The notes: generated by a model not told the origin, from the sequence alone. A stretch of DNA of 64,000 nucleotides from Marinicella gelatinilytica (GCF_026410405.1 NZ_JAPMLN010000001.1:290501-354500); one strand, 5' to 3'. Shown: positions 55,053 through 63,741, counted from the stretch's first letter. A program made the numbers and translations.

Positions 55053-55973
55053 ATGAGTTTTAATGCGGTCGTATTTCCCGGTCAAGGTGCCCAGAAAAAT
55101 GGCATGGCCAAAGATTTTATCGAAACCTATTCAGAATCATCCGATATATTCTCTACAGCCAATCAAATTCTGCCCTTTGATGTTTATGACATCTGTCATG
55201 AAGACAATGAGTTGTTAAACCAGACCAACTACACCCAACCCTGTATCCTGACCGCAGAAATCGCCATGTTTCAGGCACTTAAAGCACACCATCAGTTAAA
55301 TGCTGATTACTTTGCCGGTCATTCATTGGGCGAATATGCGGCCCTGGTGGCTGCCGAGGTGTTGCCTTTTGAGTCCGCATTAAAAATTGTCGCACGTCGC
55401 GGTGAATTGATGAATCAGGCCGATGATCAAGGTGCCATGGCTGCCATTATTATGGACAATATCGACCTGGACGCCATCGGTGCCATCGCTGATCGACATA
55501 ACATTGATATTGCCAATGATAATTCTGCCCAACAGGTGGTGTTAAGTGGTCGCCAAGGTGACCTGGATAAAACGATTGAAGCCTTAACAAATCAATTCGA
55601 CGGCCAATCCTTTCGGGCTGTGCCATTGACGGTCAGTGCGGCTTTTCATTCTCGCTATATGGCGCCGGTCGAAAAGGAATTTTATACCTTTCTGCAAGAT
55701 CACCTTGATGACATCAATGAGAGTAATTTACCCAAAGTAGCTTCCAATTACCTCGGGGACTTTTATCAGGCCGATAAACAGCAACTGATTGAATCATTGG
55801 CCAAACAAATCAGCGGCACCGTCAAATGGCGTGATAACATGAACCTGTTAAAAGACCGTCAGATTCTGGAATTAGGCCCGAATCGCCCGTTACGCGGCTT
55901 CTTCAAAACCATTGGTGTTGATATTACTTCGGTGATTAATCTAAAAAGCGCGCAAAAAGCATTTAACCAATAA
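55053..55973 (+). CDS. Malonyl-CoA:ACP transacylase-like (FabD-like), first gene of FAS-like operon
   Basis: 306 residues. Acyltransferase with FPGQGAQKNGMAKDF, the nucleophile Ser 91 in GHSLGEYAALVAAE, and the base His 199 in SAAFHSRYM. It should load malonyl units on an ACP, most likely the one at 60302. The start is ATG 55053, where homologues begin; the frame extends upstream from a TTG, but without a ribosome site. The 280-nt spacer upstream (54773-55052) is AT-rich with no clear promoter hexamers. Confidence 0.85.
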   Translation: MSFNAVVFPGQGAQKNGMAKDFIETYSESSDIFSTANQILPFDVYDICHEDNELLNQTNYTQPCILTAEIAMFQALKAHHQLNADYFAGHSLGEYAALVAAEVLPFESALKIVARRGELMNQADDQGAMAAIIMDNIDLDAIGAIADRHNIDIANDNSAQQVVLSGRQGDLDKTIEALTNQFDGQSFRAVPLTVSAAFHSRYMAPVEKEFYTFLQDHLDDINESNLPKVASNYLGDFYQADKQQLIESLAKQISGTVKWRDNMNLLKDRQILELGPNRPLRGFFKTIGVDITSVINLKSAQKAFNQ

Positions 55974-56037
55974 TTTACGGCATGCACTTATAATCTAAGT
56001 CATTACTTTTATTTAATTCTTTTGTCGGGGACAACAA

Positions 56038-56976
56038 ATGAATATGTTTAACAAAGACCATTGGGCGCTTATCTTAGGCGGTTCCAGCGGTTTTGGTCTG
56101 GCCAGTGCCAAAAAACTGAGCCAACAAGGTATGAACATCTGTATTGTTCATCGTGATCGCCGTGGTGCCATGGAACAAATCAACAAGGATTTTGATGACA
56201 TTAAAAACACCGGCGTGCAGTTTAGTAGTTTCAATGTGGATGCCTTGAGTGAATCCGGCATGGATCAAGTGCTGGCAGGCTTAACAGAGGCTCTGGGCGA
56301 ACAAGGTAAAATCCGGGTGTTATTACATTCCATTGCCTTTGGAAATTTAAAACTCATTGCGCCGCAAGAAAAACCGGACAATAAAATCAACGTTGTTGAA
56401 AAATTAGCAGCCAAACTGGGCATCGATGCCAGTAAAATTAATGAGGCTGTTGCGGATTTAATGGTTGATGATGTGGCTGAGGTTTTTCCCTTAGAAACAC
56501 CCGAGTACAGCGACATGCTGATTGAAGATGAAGACATGGCCCGCACCATTTACAGCATGGGCACCAGTATGCTGACCTGGACGCAAAAACTATCCCAACA
56601 AAAACTTTTTGCCGATGATGCCCGTGTTTTGGGCTTAACCAGTGAAGGTAACACCGTGGCCTGGCGTGGTTATGCCGCCGTGTCGGCCGCTAAAGTGGCA
56701 CTGGAATCGGTGTCCCGCTCAATTGCCGTTGAATTCGCACCACAAGGTATTCGCTCGAATATTATTCAAGCCGGCGTCACCGACACCAAGGCGTTACAAG
56801 CCATCCCCGGCAGTGCCCGCATGAAATCCGTGGCCCGTATGAAAAACCCGTTTAAACGCCTGACCACGCCTGAAGATGTTGCCGATGTGGTGTTCTTATT
56901 GTCCCGTGATGAAGCGCAGTGGATTAACGGCGCCCTCATTCGTGCCGATGGCGGCGAACAAATTGCCTCATTTTAA
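56038..56976 (+). CDS. FabI-like enoyl-ACP reductase (short-chain dehydrogenase, enlarged)
   Basis: 312 residues, about 50 more than E. coli FabI. The NAD(P) loop is LILGGSSGFGLASAKKL, more like classical SDRs. The catalytic pair is Y212-x6-K219 (GYAAVSAAKVAL), the FabI spacing rather than Y-x3-K of ketoreductases, and GIRSNIIQAGVTDTKAL resembles the FabI substrate loop. An extra segment of about 60 residues (110-170) precedes the active site. It would reduce enoyl-ACP in the operon's elongation cycle; a different substrate cannot be ruled out. Confidence 0.75.
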   Translation: MNMFNKDHWALILGGSSGFGLASAKKLSQQGMNICIVHRDRRGAMEQINKDFDDIKNTGVQFSSFNVDALSESGMDQVLAGLTEALGEQGKIRVLLHSIAFGNLKLIAPQEKPDNKINVVEKLAAKLGIDASKINEAVADLMVDDVAEVFPLETPEYSDMLIEDEDMARTIYSMGTSMLTWTQKLSQQKLFADDARVLGLTSEGNTVAWRGYAAVSAAKVALESVSRSIAVEFAPQGIRSNIIQAGVTDTKALQAIPGSARMKSVARMKNPFKRLTTPEDVADVVFLLSRDEAQWINGALIRADGGEQIASF

Positions 56977-56987
56977 ACGGATTTAAT

Positions 56988-57980
56988 ATGCTATACATCC
57001 ACGGTGCCGGTCACTACCATCCTGCTAATGTTATTGACAATGCCTATCTGGAATCCCTGGGCATCGAGACTACCCACGAATGGATTATCGAACGTGTTGG
57101 CATAAAAAAACGCCACACGGTGATGGATTTAGATAATCTTAAACAAACCAAAAACCAAAGAATTGGTGAAACCAAAGTCAATGAAAGCAGTGCTGAAATG
57201 GGTGCCAAAGCCATCGATATGGCTTTAAAACGTGCCGGCCTAAACAAAGCAGACATTGGTATGGTGATTTCAGCCACCTGCGCACCGGCTTATTCACTAC
57301 CGGCCAACGCCAGTGTCATCGCTGCTGAAGCCGGTATTGATGCTTTTACCGTGGATATTACCTCGGCCTGCTCCAGTTTTGCCTCACATGTACATTTTCT
57401 CAATCACATGCATGAAGATGCGATGCCTGATTATGTGTTGTCTGTGATTCCCGAAAGCTGGACAACAACAACCGACTTCAGTGATCGACGCACAGCCGTG
57501 TTGATAGGTGATGGTGCAGCGGCGGTGGTGTTTTCGAAAAAACACAAAGCAACCATGCGTGTAACAAATACCTGCATGACATCTGATCCGACCGGTTGGG
57601 ATAAAGTACAAACCAAAACCGGTGCACATTTTTATCAGGACGGCCTGTCGGTACAAAAGTTTGCCATTAAAAAAACGGTGGCCAGCTTTAAACATTTACA
57701 GGAACAAACAACGCAGGCACTGAGCGATCATTATTTTATCAGCCACCAAGCCAATTTAACCATGTTGCAATCGGTCTGTAAAAAACTGGGTATTCAACCA
57801 GACAAACATTTATACAATGTCGATGAGTATGGCAACTGCGGTGCCGCCGGCGCGCCTTCAGTCCTCTCCCAGAACTGGGATTTATTTCAGGACGGTGACA
57901 TGATTACCTTAATCGTGGTGGGTGCCGGACTCACCTGGGGTGGTATGACCATTACCGTTGGAGAAACGCATGAAGCTTAA
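56988..57980 (+). CDS. 3-oxoacyl-ACP synthase III-like (KAS III)
   Basis: 330 residues. FabH-type condensing enzyme with Cys 128 (DITSACSSF), His 253 (FISHQANLTML) and Asn 283 (YGNCGAAGAPSVL), a full triad. The N-terminal WIIERVGIKKRH is typical. It would start chains by joining an acyl-CoA primer to malonyl-ACP. It overlaps fabA by 11 nt. Confidence 0.9.
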   Translation: MLYIHGAGHYHPANVIDNAYLESLGIETTHEWIIERVGIKKRHTVMDLDNLKQTKNQRIGETKVNESSAEMGAKAIDMALKRAGLNKADIGMVISATCAPAYSLPANASVIAAEAGIDAFTVDITSACSSFASHVHFLNHMHEDAMPDYVLSVIPESWTTTTDFSDRRTAVLIGDGAAAVVFSKKHKATMRVTNTCMTSDPTGWDKVQTKTGAHFYQDGLSVQKFAIKKTVASFKHLQEQTTQALSDHYFISHQANLTMLQSVCKKLGIQPDKHLYNVDEYGNCGAAGAPSVLSQNWDLFQDGDMITLIVVGAGLTWGGMTITVGETHEA

Positions 57981-58563
57981 GTATCAGGATTTTTTACAAC
58001 GCACGTCATTCAGCAAACAAGAGTTGCTGGCTTACTCCTGGGGTGATTTAATCGAAGACCCGCCCATTGAGGGCTGTGGTTTATTGCCCTCACCGCCGAT
58101 GTTGATGTTCGACCGCATTACTGAAATTTCTCACAAAGGCAAGCGCGGCCGGATTGTCGCAGAACAGGACATTGCTCTCGATGATTGGTTTTTCCAATGT
58201 CATTTTCGTCAGGATCCGGTGCAACCGGGCTGTCTTGGTGTTGATGCGGTGTGGCAACTGATCGGCTTTTACGCCATTATCCGTGGCGGCAAAGGTGCCG
58301 GTCGGGCCTTGGGTGCCGGCGGTATTGAGTTTTTTGGGCAAATTAGGCCACATAACAAGATTGTCCGCTATGAGATTGATATTAAACGTTTTTCCAACAT
58401 GGCTGCTCAGGATGCCGCGATCGCCATTGGTTCGGCCAAAGTGTTTGTTGATGATCAGGAAATCTATACCATTAACGACGCCAAGGCCGGTATCTTTAAA
58501 AATATTCAATACCGCGACTACCCCCATGAAAGTGAACAGTCACTCGGAGGCCAATTGACATGA
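57970..58563 (+). CDS. 3-hydroxydecanoyl-ACP dehydratase-like (FabA)
   Basis: 197 residues from ATG 57970 (GGAG 6 nt upstream, inside the KAS III gene). Closely FabA-like: LPSPPMLMFDRITEI, WFFQCHF (His 78) and PGCLGVDAVWQL (Asp 92) with the exact 14-residue spacing of E. coli H70/D84. RALGAGGIEFFGQIRP follows. FabA can both dehydrate and isomerise to cis-3, so the product could be unsaturated. Confidence 0.9.
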   Translation: MKLKYQDFLQRTSFSKQELLAYSWGDLIEDPPIEGCGLLPSPPMLMFDRITEISHKGKRGRIVAEQDIALDDWFFQCHFRQDPVQPGCLGVDAVWQLIGFYAIIRGGKGAGRALGAGGIEFFGQIRPHNKIVRYEIDIKRFSNMAAQDAAIAIGSAKVFVDDQEIYTINDAKAGIFKNIQYRDYPHESEQSLGGQLT

Positions 58564-59021
58564 GCCAAGCATTAAGTCATCAACAAATTTTAGACCTGGT
58601 GCCTCAACAAGCACCCTTTCGTTTTATCGACGACATCGTCTCGGTTAATGAAGACGGTATTGTCGGTCAATACACCTTTAAGGAAGACGAGTCTTTTTAC
58701 GCCGGCCACTTTCCCGGCCAACCGGTGACCCCGGGTGTCATTTTATTGGAAGCCATGGCACAAACCGGCGTGGTTGCGTTCGGCTTGTATTTACTGTCTT
58801 TACAGCTTGAACAATCAGAACTGGATCGCTGGCTGACGCTATTCAGTGATGCTGAAGTTGAATTCAGCCGTCCGGTTTATCCCGGAGAACTCGTCACCAT
58901 CACCGCCGAAAAGGTTTTTTGGCGGCGCATGAAACTAAAAGCCAAAGTCACCATGCACAACAGTGCCAATGAATTGGTGGCCAGTTGTGTTATTTCAGGT
59001 ATGGGAGTCCCGAAACAATGA
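58560..59021 (+). CDS. 3-hydroxyacyl-ACP dehydratase-like (FabZ)
   Basis: 153 residues: QQAPFRFIDDIV, catalytic His 50 in AGHFPGQPVTPG and Glu 64 in ILLEAMAQTGVVAF, spaced 14 as in FabZ. It overlaps fabA by 4 nt and the KAS gene by 4 nt. A second dehydratase next to FabA suggests that one acts in every cycle and the other at a set chain length. Confidence 0.88.
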   Translation: MSQALSHQQILDLVPQQAPFRFIDDIVSVNEDGIVGQYTFKEDESFYAGHFPGQPVTPGVILLEAMAQTGVVAFGLYLLSLQLEQSELDRWLTLFSDAEVEFSRPVYPGELVTITAEKVFWRRMKLKAKVTMHNSANELVASCVISGMGVPKQ

Positions 59022-60292
59022 ATAAACAAAATGAACGTGTTGTCATCACCGGTATGGGTGTGGTGGCACCCAACGGAAACGGTCTGGAAGATTTTGAACA
59101 AGCCTTACGAAACGGTGTTTCCGGTATTAAGCACCATGCACATCTGGCGGAATCCAATTTCGCCTGTCAGGTGGGTGGCATTCCGCAACATATCGATGAA
59201 CTTAAACATGACTATTTAACCGATGAAGCCCTTATGGCCATGAATGAAGCCATGATTTTTGGTGCCATTGCTGCCATAGATTGCTGGCGTGATGCCGGCT
59301 TAGCGGAACCCGGGGATGAACCGGACTGGGACACCGGCGCCATTATCGGCACCGGTATCAGCGGCCTCGACACCATTGGCCAAAAGATTATTCCACTGAC
59401 CGATGCCGGTAAAGTCAAACGCCTGGGCTCCACCATGGTGGAACAAGTTATGGCCAGTGCCAGCAGTGCCAATATTGGCGGGCTGTTGGCTTTGGGCGGT
59501 CAGGTCACCACCAATTCCAGTGCCTGTACCACCGGCACCGAAGCCATTGCCAACGGCTACCACAGTATTCAAACCGGTCGGGTGAAAAGAATGTTGGTCG
59601 GCGGCACCGAAGGTGCTTCTAAATACAGCTGGGCCGGATTTGACGCCATGCGGGTATTGGCGCGCGGTTACAATGACAACCCGGAACAGGCTTCTCGACC
59701 GATGAGTGCCTCGGCAGTTGGTTTTGTACCCGGCTCAGGGGCCGGCTTATTGATGTTGGAATCATTAAGCAGTGCTCAGGCACGCGGGGCCCGAATCTAT
59801 GCCGAAGTGATTGGTGTGGATGTTAACTGCGGTGGCCAAAGAAATGGTGGCAGCACCACCTTCCCGAATCCAACCGGTGTGCAACGCTGTATTCAAACCG
59901 CATTAAAACACGCCGGTATCAAAGGTACTGAGGTGGATTTAATCAACGGCCATTTAACCGCCACCATGGCCGACCCGTATGAAGTGGCTAACTGGCAGCA
60001 GGCTTTGGCCTGTGACCCGGCCGATTTTCCGAAAATAAATTCCACCAAATCCCTGATTGGCCATGCGTTAGGTGCAGCCGGTGGTCTCGAATGTATCGCA
60101 TCGGTGTTACAATTAAGCCACGGTTTTGTCCACGGTTCATTAAATTGTGAAGATCTGCACCCGGATCTGCAGCCGTATGCTGACAGTGTGGTCCACAAAA
60201 CCCAAGCAAGCGATGCCCAAATTTTAGCCAAAGCCAGTTTTGGTTTTGGTGATGTTAACGCCTGTGCTATTTTTAAAAAATTTAACCCTTGA
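59018..60292 (+). CDS. Beta-ketoacyl-ACP synthase (KAS I/II-like) with variant HLT motif
   Basis: 424 residues. Nucleophile Cys 170 in NSSACTTGTEAI, second His near 348 in KSLIGHALGAAGG. The first histidine motif, normally HGT, is GHLTATMADPYEV (His 312, Gly replaced by Leu). The C-terminal NCEDLHP and KASFGFGDVNACAIFKK recall condensing enzymes of Bacteroidetes (recollection). It would elongate chains in this operon. The start overlaps fabZ (ATGA). Confidence 0.87.
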   Translation: MNKQNERVVITGMGVVAPNGNGLEDFEQALRNGVSGIKHHAHLAESNFACQVGGIPQHIDELKHDYLTDEALMAMNEAMIFGAIAAIDCWRDAGLAEPGDEPDWDTGAIIGTGISGLDTIGQKIIPLTDAGKVKRLGSTMVEQVMASASSANIGGLLALGGQVTTNSSACTTGTEAIANGYHSIQTGRVKRMLVGGTEGASKYSWAGFDAMRVLARGYNDNPEQASRPMSASAVGFVPGSGAGLLMLESLSSAQARGARIYAEVIGVDVNCGGQRNGGSTTFPNPTGVQRCIQTALKHAGIKGTEVDLINGHLTATMADPYEVANWQQALACDPADFPKINSTKSLIGHALGAAGGLECIASVLQLSHGFVHGSLNCEDLHPDLQPYADSVVHKTQASDAQILAKASFGFGDVNACAIFKKFNP

Positions 60293-60301
60293 GGAACGAC
60301 C

Positions 60302-60544
60302 ATGAGTAACGATGTATTTGAACAAGTGAAAGAAATTGTTTCACCCTATTGTAAAAACAAAGAAGCTTTAGAGTCTGCCACCGCAGACACCAGCTTTTTA
60401 GAAGATCTGGCCATTAACTCGGCCCGTCTGGTTGATATCGTTATCGACTTTGAAGACGAGTTTGATATCGAAGTCAGTGATGAAGAAGCCGATAAAATCC
60501 GAACCATCGGTGATGCCGTCACGGTTATTAACGCCAAAACCTAA
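60302..60544 (+). CDS. Acyl carrier protein of the FAS-like operon
   Basis: 80 residues, acidic, four-helix ACP. The phosphopantetheine serine is Ser 40 in LAINSARLVDIV, where ordinary AcpP has DSL; FEDEFDIEVSDEEADKI follows. TGAGGA precedes the ATG. It should be the dedicated carrier for the enzymes upstream and be activated by the PPTase two genes down. Confidence 0.9.
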   Translation: MSNDVFEQVKEIVSPYCKNKEALESATADTSFLEDLAINSARLVDIVIDFEDEFDIEVSDEEADKIRTIGDAVTVINAKT

Positions 60545-60560
60545 ATCTGAATCATCGCGA

Positions 60561-60593
60561 TGCCTTACTAATAGCCCTTATTGGTAAGGCATC
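60561..60593 (+). terminator. Stem-loop between ACP and acyltransferase genes
   Basis: TGCCTTACTAATA pairs with TATTGGTAAGGCA (one G-T) around GCCCT, giving a 13-bp stem without a T run. It may protect the 3' end of an ACP-containing transcript or cause partial termination. Confidence 0.55.
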
Positions 60594-60604
60594 CGCATGC
60601 CGGC

Positions 60605-61357
60605 ATGAAACTTCCCAAAAAACAACGGTGGCCACTGGCCGTACAAAAAGCCATTGCCTTTATGTGCTTGCCTGTGCTTTATTTTTTGGTGGTGCTGTGG
60701 ATGAAATACATCCAAAATTACCGCATTAAAGACATTAAATCAATTCGTCGCCGGTTTAAGGACATTGTGCAACAAAACGGCACCGGCTTACTGATTTGCC
60801 CCAACCACCTCACCTATATTGACTCCTTATTATTGGCCTGGGCGTTTGCTTCTCTGGGTTCTTATATGGCCAATTTCCGCACCTTTTGCTGGAACCTGCC
60901 CAATGCACGGAATGTGCAAGAAAGCCTCTTATATCGCGTCATATGCTACCTCGGGAAATGTATATTAATTGATGAAGACCCACAAAAGGCCAAGCAAACC
61001 ATGCACAAAGCCGCCTATTTGTTGCATCATGGCCAATATGTCATGATTTTCCCAGAAGGCCGGCGCAGTAAAACCGGTCGTGTTGACACTGAAAATTATG
61101 TTTATGGTGTAGGTAAACTGCACATGGACAGCCACTTAACCGAGGTTTTGTGTGTTTATTTACGGGGTGAGCATCAGCAAAGCGCCTCAAAAATGCCCGC
61201 CAAAGGCGAGCGATTTAACGTTAATATGCAGCTGCAAACCATTGATAATGAACAACAAGGACGACGCGCCATGCGAACAGCGGCCAATCAAATCATCACC
61301 ACCTTAGAACAAATGGAAGATCATTACTTTGCCACAGCCAACGACCAGGCCGGGTAA
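60605..61357 (+). CDS. PlsC-like 1-acyl-glycerol-3-phosphate acyltransferase family protein
   Basis: 250 residues with an N-terminal membrane helix (AFMCLPVLYFLVVLWM), motif I NHLTYID (H-x4-D, near 69) and motif III FPEGRRSKTG (near 150). It transfers acyl chains to a lysolipid or similar acceptor and probably uses the operon's acyl-ACP. A TTG 24 nt upstream is in frame but inside the stem-loop; ATG 60605 is preferred. Confidence 0.85.
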   Translation: MKLPKKQRWPLAVQKAIAFMCLPVLYFLVVLWMKYIQNYRIKDIKSIRRRFKDIVQQNGTGLLICPNHLTYIDSLLLAWAFASLGSYMANFRTFCWNLPNARNVQESLLYRVICYLGKCILIDEDPQKAKQTMHKAAYLLHHGQYVMIFPEGRRSKTGRVDTENYVYGVGKLHMDSHLTEVLCVYLRGEHQQSASKMPAKGERFNVNMQLQTIDNEQQGRRAMRTAANQIITTLEQMEDHYFATANDQAG

Positions 61358-61361
61358 TACC

Positions 61362-62012
61362 ATGTTAGGTAACGATGTTGTTGATTTCCACATCGATGAG
61401 CAAAAATATAACAACCCACGATTTATAAACCGGATATTAACCCGGCAAGAACAACACCATTTAAAACAATCGACCAACCCAAATCGTTTTCTGTGGAGTC
61501 TCTGGGCTGCCAAAGAAGCCGCTTATAAAGCTTTGCAAAGAAACAATACAGAGTTGATTTTCTCACCCGTTACTTTGACGGTTTCGGAAACCACGTTACA
61601 GCAACTGTTGTTACATGATATTCATGAAACCCTTTATGGTCAGGTTCAGTATCAAGAACATCATATTAACCTCAAATTTGAATGGCCGAAGGCTACTGTG
61701 GTTCACTGTCTGGCCTTAACACACTCTCAAGTAAGCAAATGGTACTCAATTAAAAGTAAAGCCCGCTACGTCAATAATTTGACGTCATATCAACAACAAT
61801 CCCAAGCTGTGCGAGAATTGGCTCAAGAATTACTACAACAACATCACATCAATGCCAAAATTTCCAGACCCATTATTACAATGAACGGTTATCAAAAATC
61901 TGGCCCGCCGATTCTCACGGACAACACCAGTGGTCAAGTATTGCCACACATCATAAGTTTGTCCCATGATAACCAGTATTTAGCCGCCGCGGTATACCTC
62001 AAACAGACATAA
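61362..62012 (+). CDS. 4'-phosphopantetheinyl transferase superfamily protein
   Basis: 216 residues from ATG 61362. GNDVVD (Asp 5/Asp 8, magnesium site) and WSLWAAKEAAYKAL (K51-E52, K56) are the Sfp/AcpS hallmarks, with GPPIL and ISLSHDNQYLAAAVYL later. It transfers phosphopantetheine from CoA to Ser of an ACP, here most simply the operon's own. It follows the acyltransferase by 4 nt and ends the operon. Confidence 0.88.
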   Translation: MLGNDVVDFHIDEQKYNNPRFINRILTRQEQHHLKQSTNPNRFLWSLWAAKEAAYKALQRNNTELIFSPVTLTVSETTLQQLLLHDIHETLYGQVQYQEHHINLKFEWPKATVVHCLALTHSQVSKWYSIKSKARYVNNLTSYQQQSQAVRELAQELLQQHHINAKISRPIITMNGYQKSGPPILTDNTSGQVLPHIISLSHDNQYLAAAVYLKQT

Positions 62013-62110
62013 ACCATTTGCCCTTAGTCAACAGTTTGTCATGAAATGGACATTTTGTTACAGTATTTGTATCATAGAGATTTATATAAAGGCTTAAAAC
62101 ACTTCATATT

Positions 62111-62767
62111 ATGAAAATTTTATGGATAACCTGTCTGCTGATTTTACAAGGTGTGGCCATTGCTGAATACGGTTTACACTTTGATGACAGTGGCAACATC
62201 ATAAAACCGGATCAATATTACTTAGCCAAAGGCATCAAAGACGATAAAGATGGCTTCAAAAAATCCGCACAAAAACATTTCTTAAAAGCCGCAGAATACG
62301 GTAATCAATATGCCATGTCGCTGATTGCTTTATATCACATGCAAGATGAAAATTATGTTGCTTCAATGGCCTGGTTCAAACTACTGGATTTAAAACAAAT
62401 CCCTAACAGTGATTTTCTAAAAGCCATTATGAGTAATCTGGAAAAAGTCAGTGGACCCGAACAGATTAAAGCAGCAGAAACTTTAAAAGACAAATTAAAA
62501 GAGACCTATGGCAACTACCCCACTCTGCTCAAACGCGAGGCCTGGAAAAACAATTTAAAGTTTACCGGTACTCGTATCAAAGGCCACATTCCCCTGTTTC
62601 TCACCATTCAGCTAAATTCCGGCATGGTCGTCACCGGCCACGAAGTCCGCAGACAAGTGGATAACTTTATTTATGAATATCAATTTGATTTTGGCCAAGG
62701 GAATGTCACTTTAGATGACATAGAATTGATTGATACCGAAGCAGAAAATCGAGAACAACCTGAATAA
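62111..62767 (+). CDS. Secreted protein with Sel1-like repeat
   Basis: 218 residues, signal peptide ending GVAIAEYG. A Sel1/TPR-like helical pair (SAQKHFLKAAEYGNQYAMSLIALYHM, then YVASMAWFKLL) occupies about 50-95. The C-terminal half has no recognised domain. Function unknown; periplasmic. Confidence 0.65.
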   Translation: MKILWITCLLILQGVAIAEYGLHFDDSGNIIKPDQYYLAKGIKDDKDGFKKSAQKHFLKAAEYGNQYAMSLIALYHMQDENYVASMAWFKLLDLKQIPNSDFLKAIMSNLEKVSGPEQIKAAETLKDKLKETYGNYPTLLKREAWKNNLKFTGTRIKGHIPLFLTIQLNSGMVVTGHEVRRQVDNFIYEYQFDFGQGNVTLDDIELIDTEAENREQPE

Positions 62768-62854
62768 GTATTCGACCCATCAAACGTGACTTCCGGCAGA
62801 TTCAATGCAAGCCACCTTTCGCTATAATAATTATTTTAGCAACGGTGAACACAC

Positions 62855-63370
62855 ATGAATACAGTATCCATTCAAATAGACGCACAAGTTAAAACACATT
62901 TTAATCATTTAATTTCTGAAAAAAATGATTGTTTGAGTAACATTGAACTGACAAAAGCATCTGAAAAAATCAATCATATCAGGGTAACGAACAAAGACCC
63001 CTACATTCTTGAACAAATGGCCGGTTTGGAGTCTATGATTGCTATGGTTGATGATAATACGTGGACAGTCAGTTCTGAAAACGCCAAGTTAATTAATGCC
63101 ACGATTCGGTATGTCGCCAACGACAGTGACTTGATTCCCGATCACATTCCGGGCATTGGCTACCTTGATGATTGTATTGTCATAGATAACACTTTAGATG
63201 CAGTCGAACAAGAGCTGAGTGAATTTAAAGATTTCAGCCGTACTCGTATGGTATATGCCAAAAATAAACAATTCACTTTAAGTGACTGGCATAAAATTAA
63301 AGACCAGGAAACCGCCAGTCGTATTAGAAACCGACGCCAAAAACGTTCGCGACTAACTCAACAGTGGTAA
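62855..63370 (+). CDS. YkvA/DUF1232 domain protein
   Basis: 171 residues. The motif YVANDSDLIPDHIPGIGYLDDCIVIDNTL (near 88-116) is the DUF1232 core, usually a membrane-associated hairpin. The C-terminus is basic (RIRNRRQKRSRL). Function unknown. Single gene with a terminator. Confidence 0.8.
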   Translation: MNTVSIQIDAQVKTHFNHLISEKNDCLSNIELTKASEKINHIRVTNKDPYILEQMAGLESMIAMVDDNTWTVSSENAKLINATIRYVANDSDLIPDHIPGIGYLDDCIVIDNTLDAVEQELSEFKDFSRTRMVYAKNKQFTLSDWHKIKDQETASRIRNRRQKRSRLTQQW

Positions 63371-63385
63371 ATAAATTTTTCGATT

Positions 63386-63425
63386 AAAAAAAGGCCGTCT
63401 ATTTAATAAATAAACGGCCTTTTTA
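63386..63425. terminator. Bidirectional terminator
   Basis: AAAAAGGCCGT pairs with ACGGCCTTTTT; the loop is AT-rich with extra TATTTA/TAAATA pairing. It serves the convergent DUF1232 and PLDc_N genes. Confidence 0.88.
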
Positions 63426-63438
63426 GATTTTAAAAAAG

Positions 63439-63690
63439 TTATTTTCGACCTAACAGGTAATACAAAATCAAACCGATTAAAGGCAAGAATAAAATCACTA
63501 AAACCCACAGTAATTTTTCACCGGCGGACTTACCGGAGCTAAGAATTTCGACAATGGCAATAATATCCAAAATCAAAATAATTAAACCAATAATGCCACC
63601 ACCCCAACCATATCCAAAAAACGGATCAGCCAGCGCCAAGGTACTAAAAGAAAGTAACACAAGAACTGCTAAAATTTGTTTTAATTTCAT
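63439..63690 (-). CDS. PLDc_N domain small membrane protein
   Basis: 83 residues: a signal-like segment (ILAVLVLLSFSTLALA), GYGWGGGIIGLIILILDIIAIVEIL, and the PLDc_N ending LLWVLVILFLPLIGLILYYLLGRK. This is the N-terminal membrane domain seen in cardiolipin synthases, here on its own. Function unknown. Confidence 0.82.
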   Translation of the reverse strand: MKLKQILAVLVLLSFSTLALADPFFGYGWGGGIIGLIILILDIIAIVEILSSGKSAGEKLLWVLVILFLPLIGLILYYLLGRK

Positions 63691-63741
63691 TGTTTTCCTC
63701 CAAAGAATTGAATAATTATTATACTTTAATCCCCTAAAAAT

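Noticed and set aside
59893..60303. Minus-strand frame of 136 codons opposite the KAS gene
   Set aside because: A consequence of codon bias in the KAS gene; no ribosome site and no domain.
55053..62012. Aryl polyene, dialkylresorcinol or PUFA synthase cluster
   Set aside because: No ammonia-lyase, cyclase, DarB-type resorcinol synthase or multidomain Pfa protein is present; the genes are single-function FAS-type proteins.
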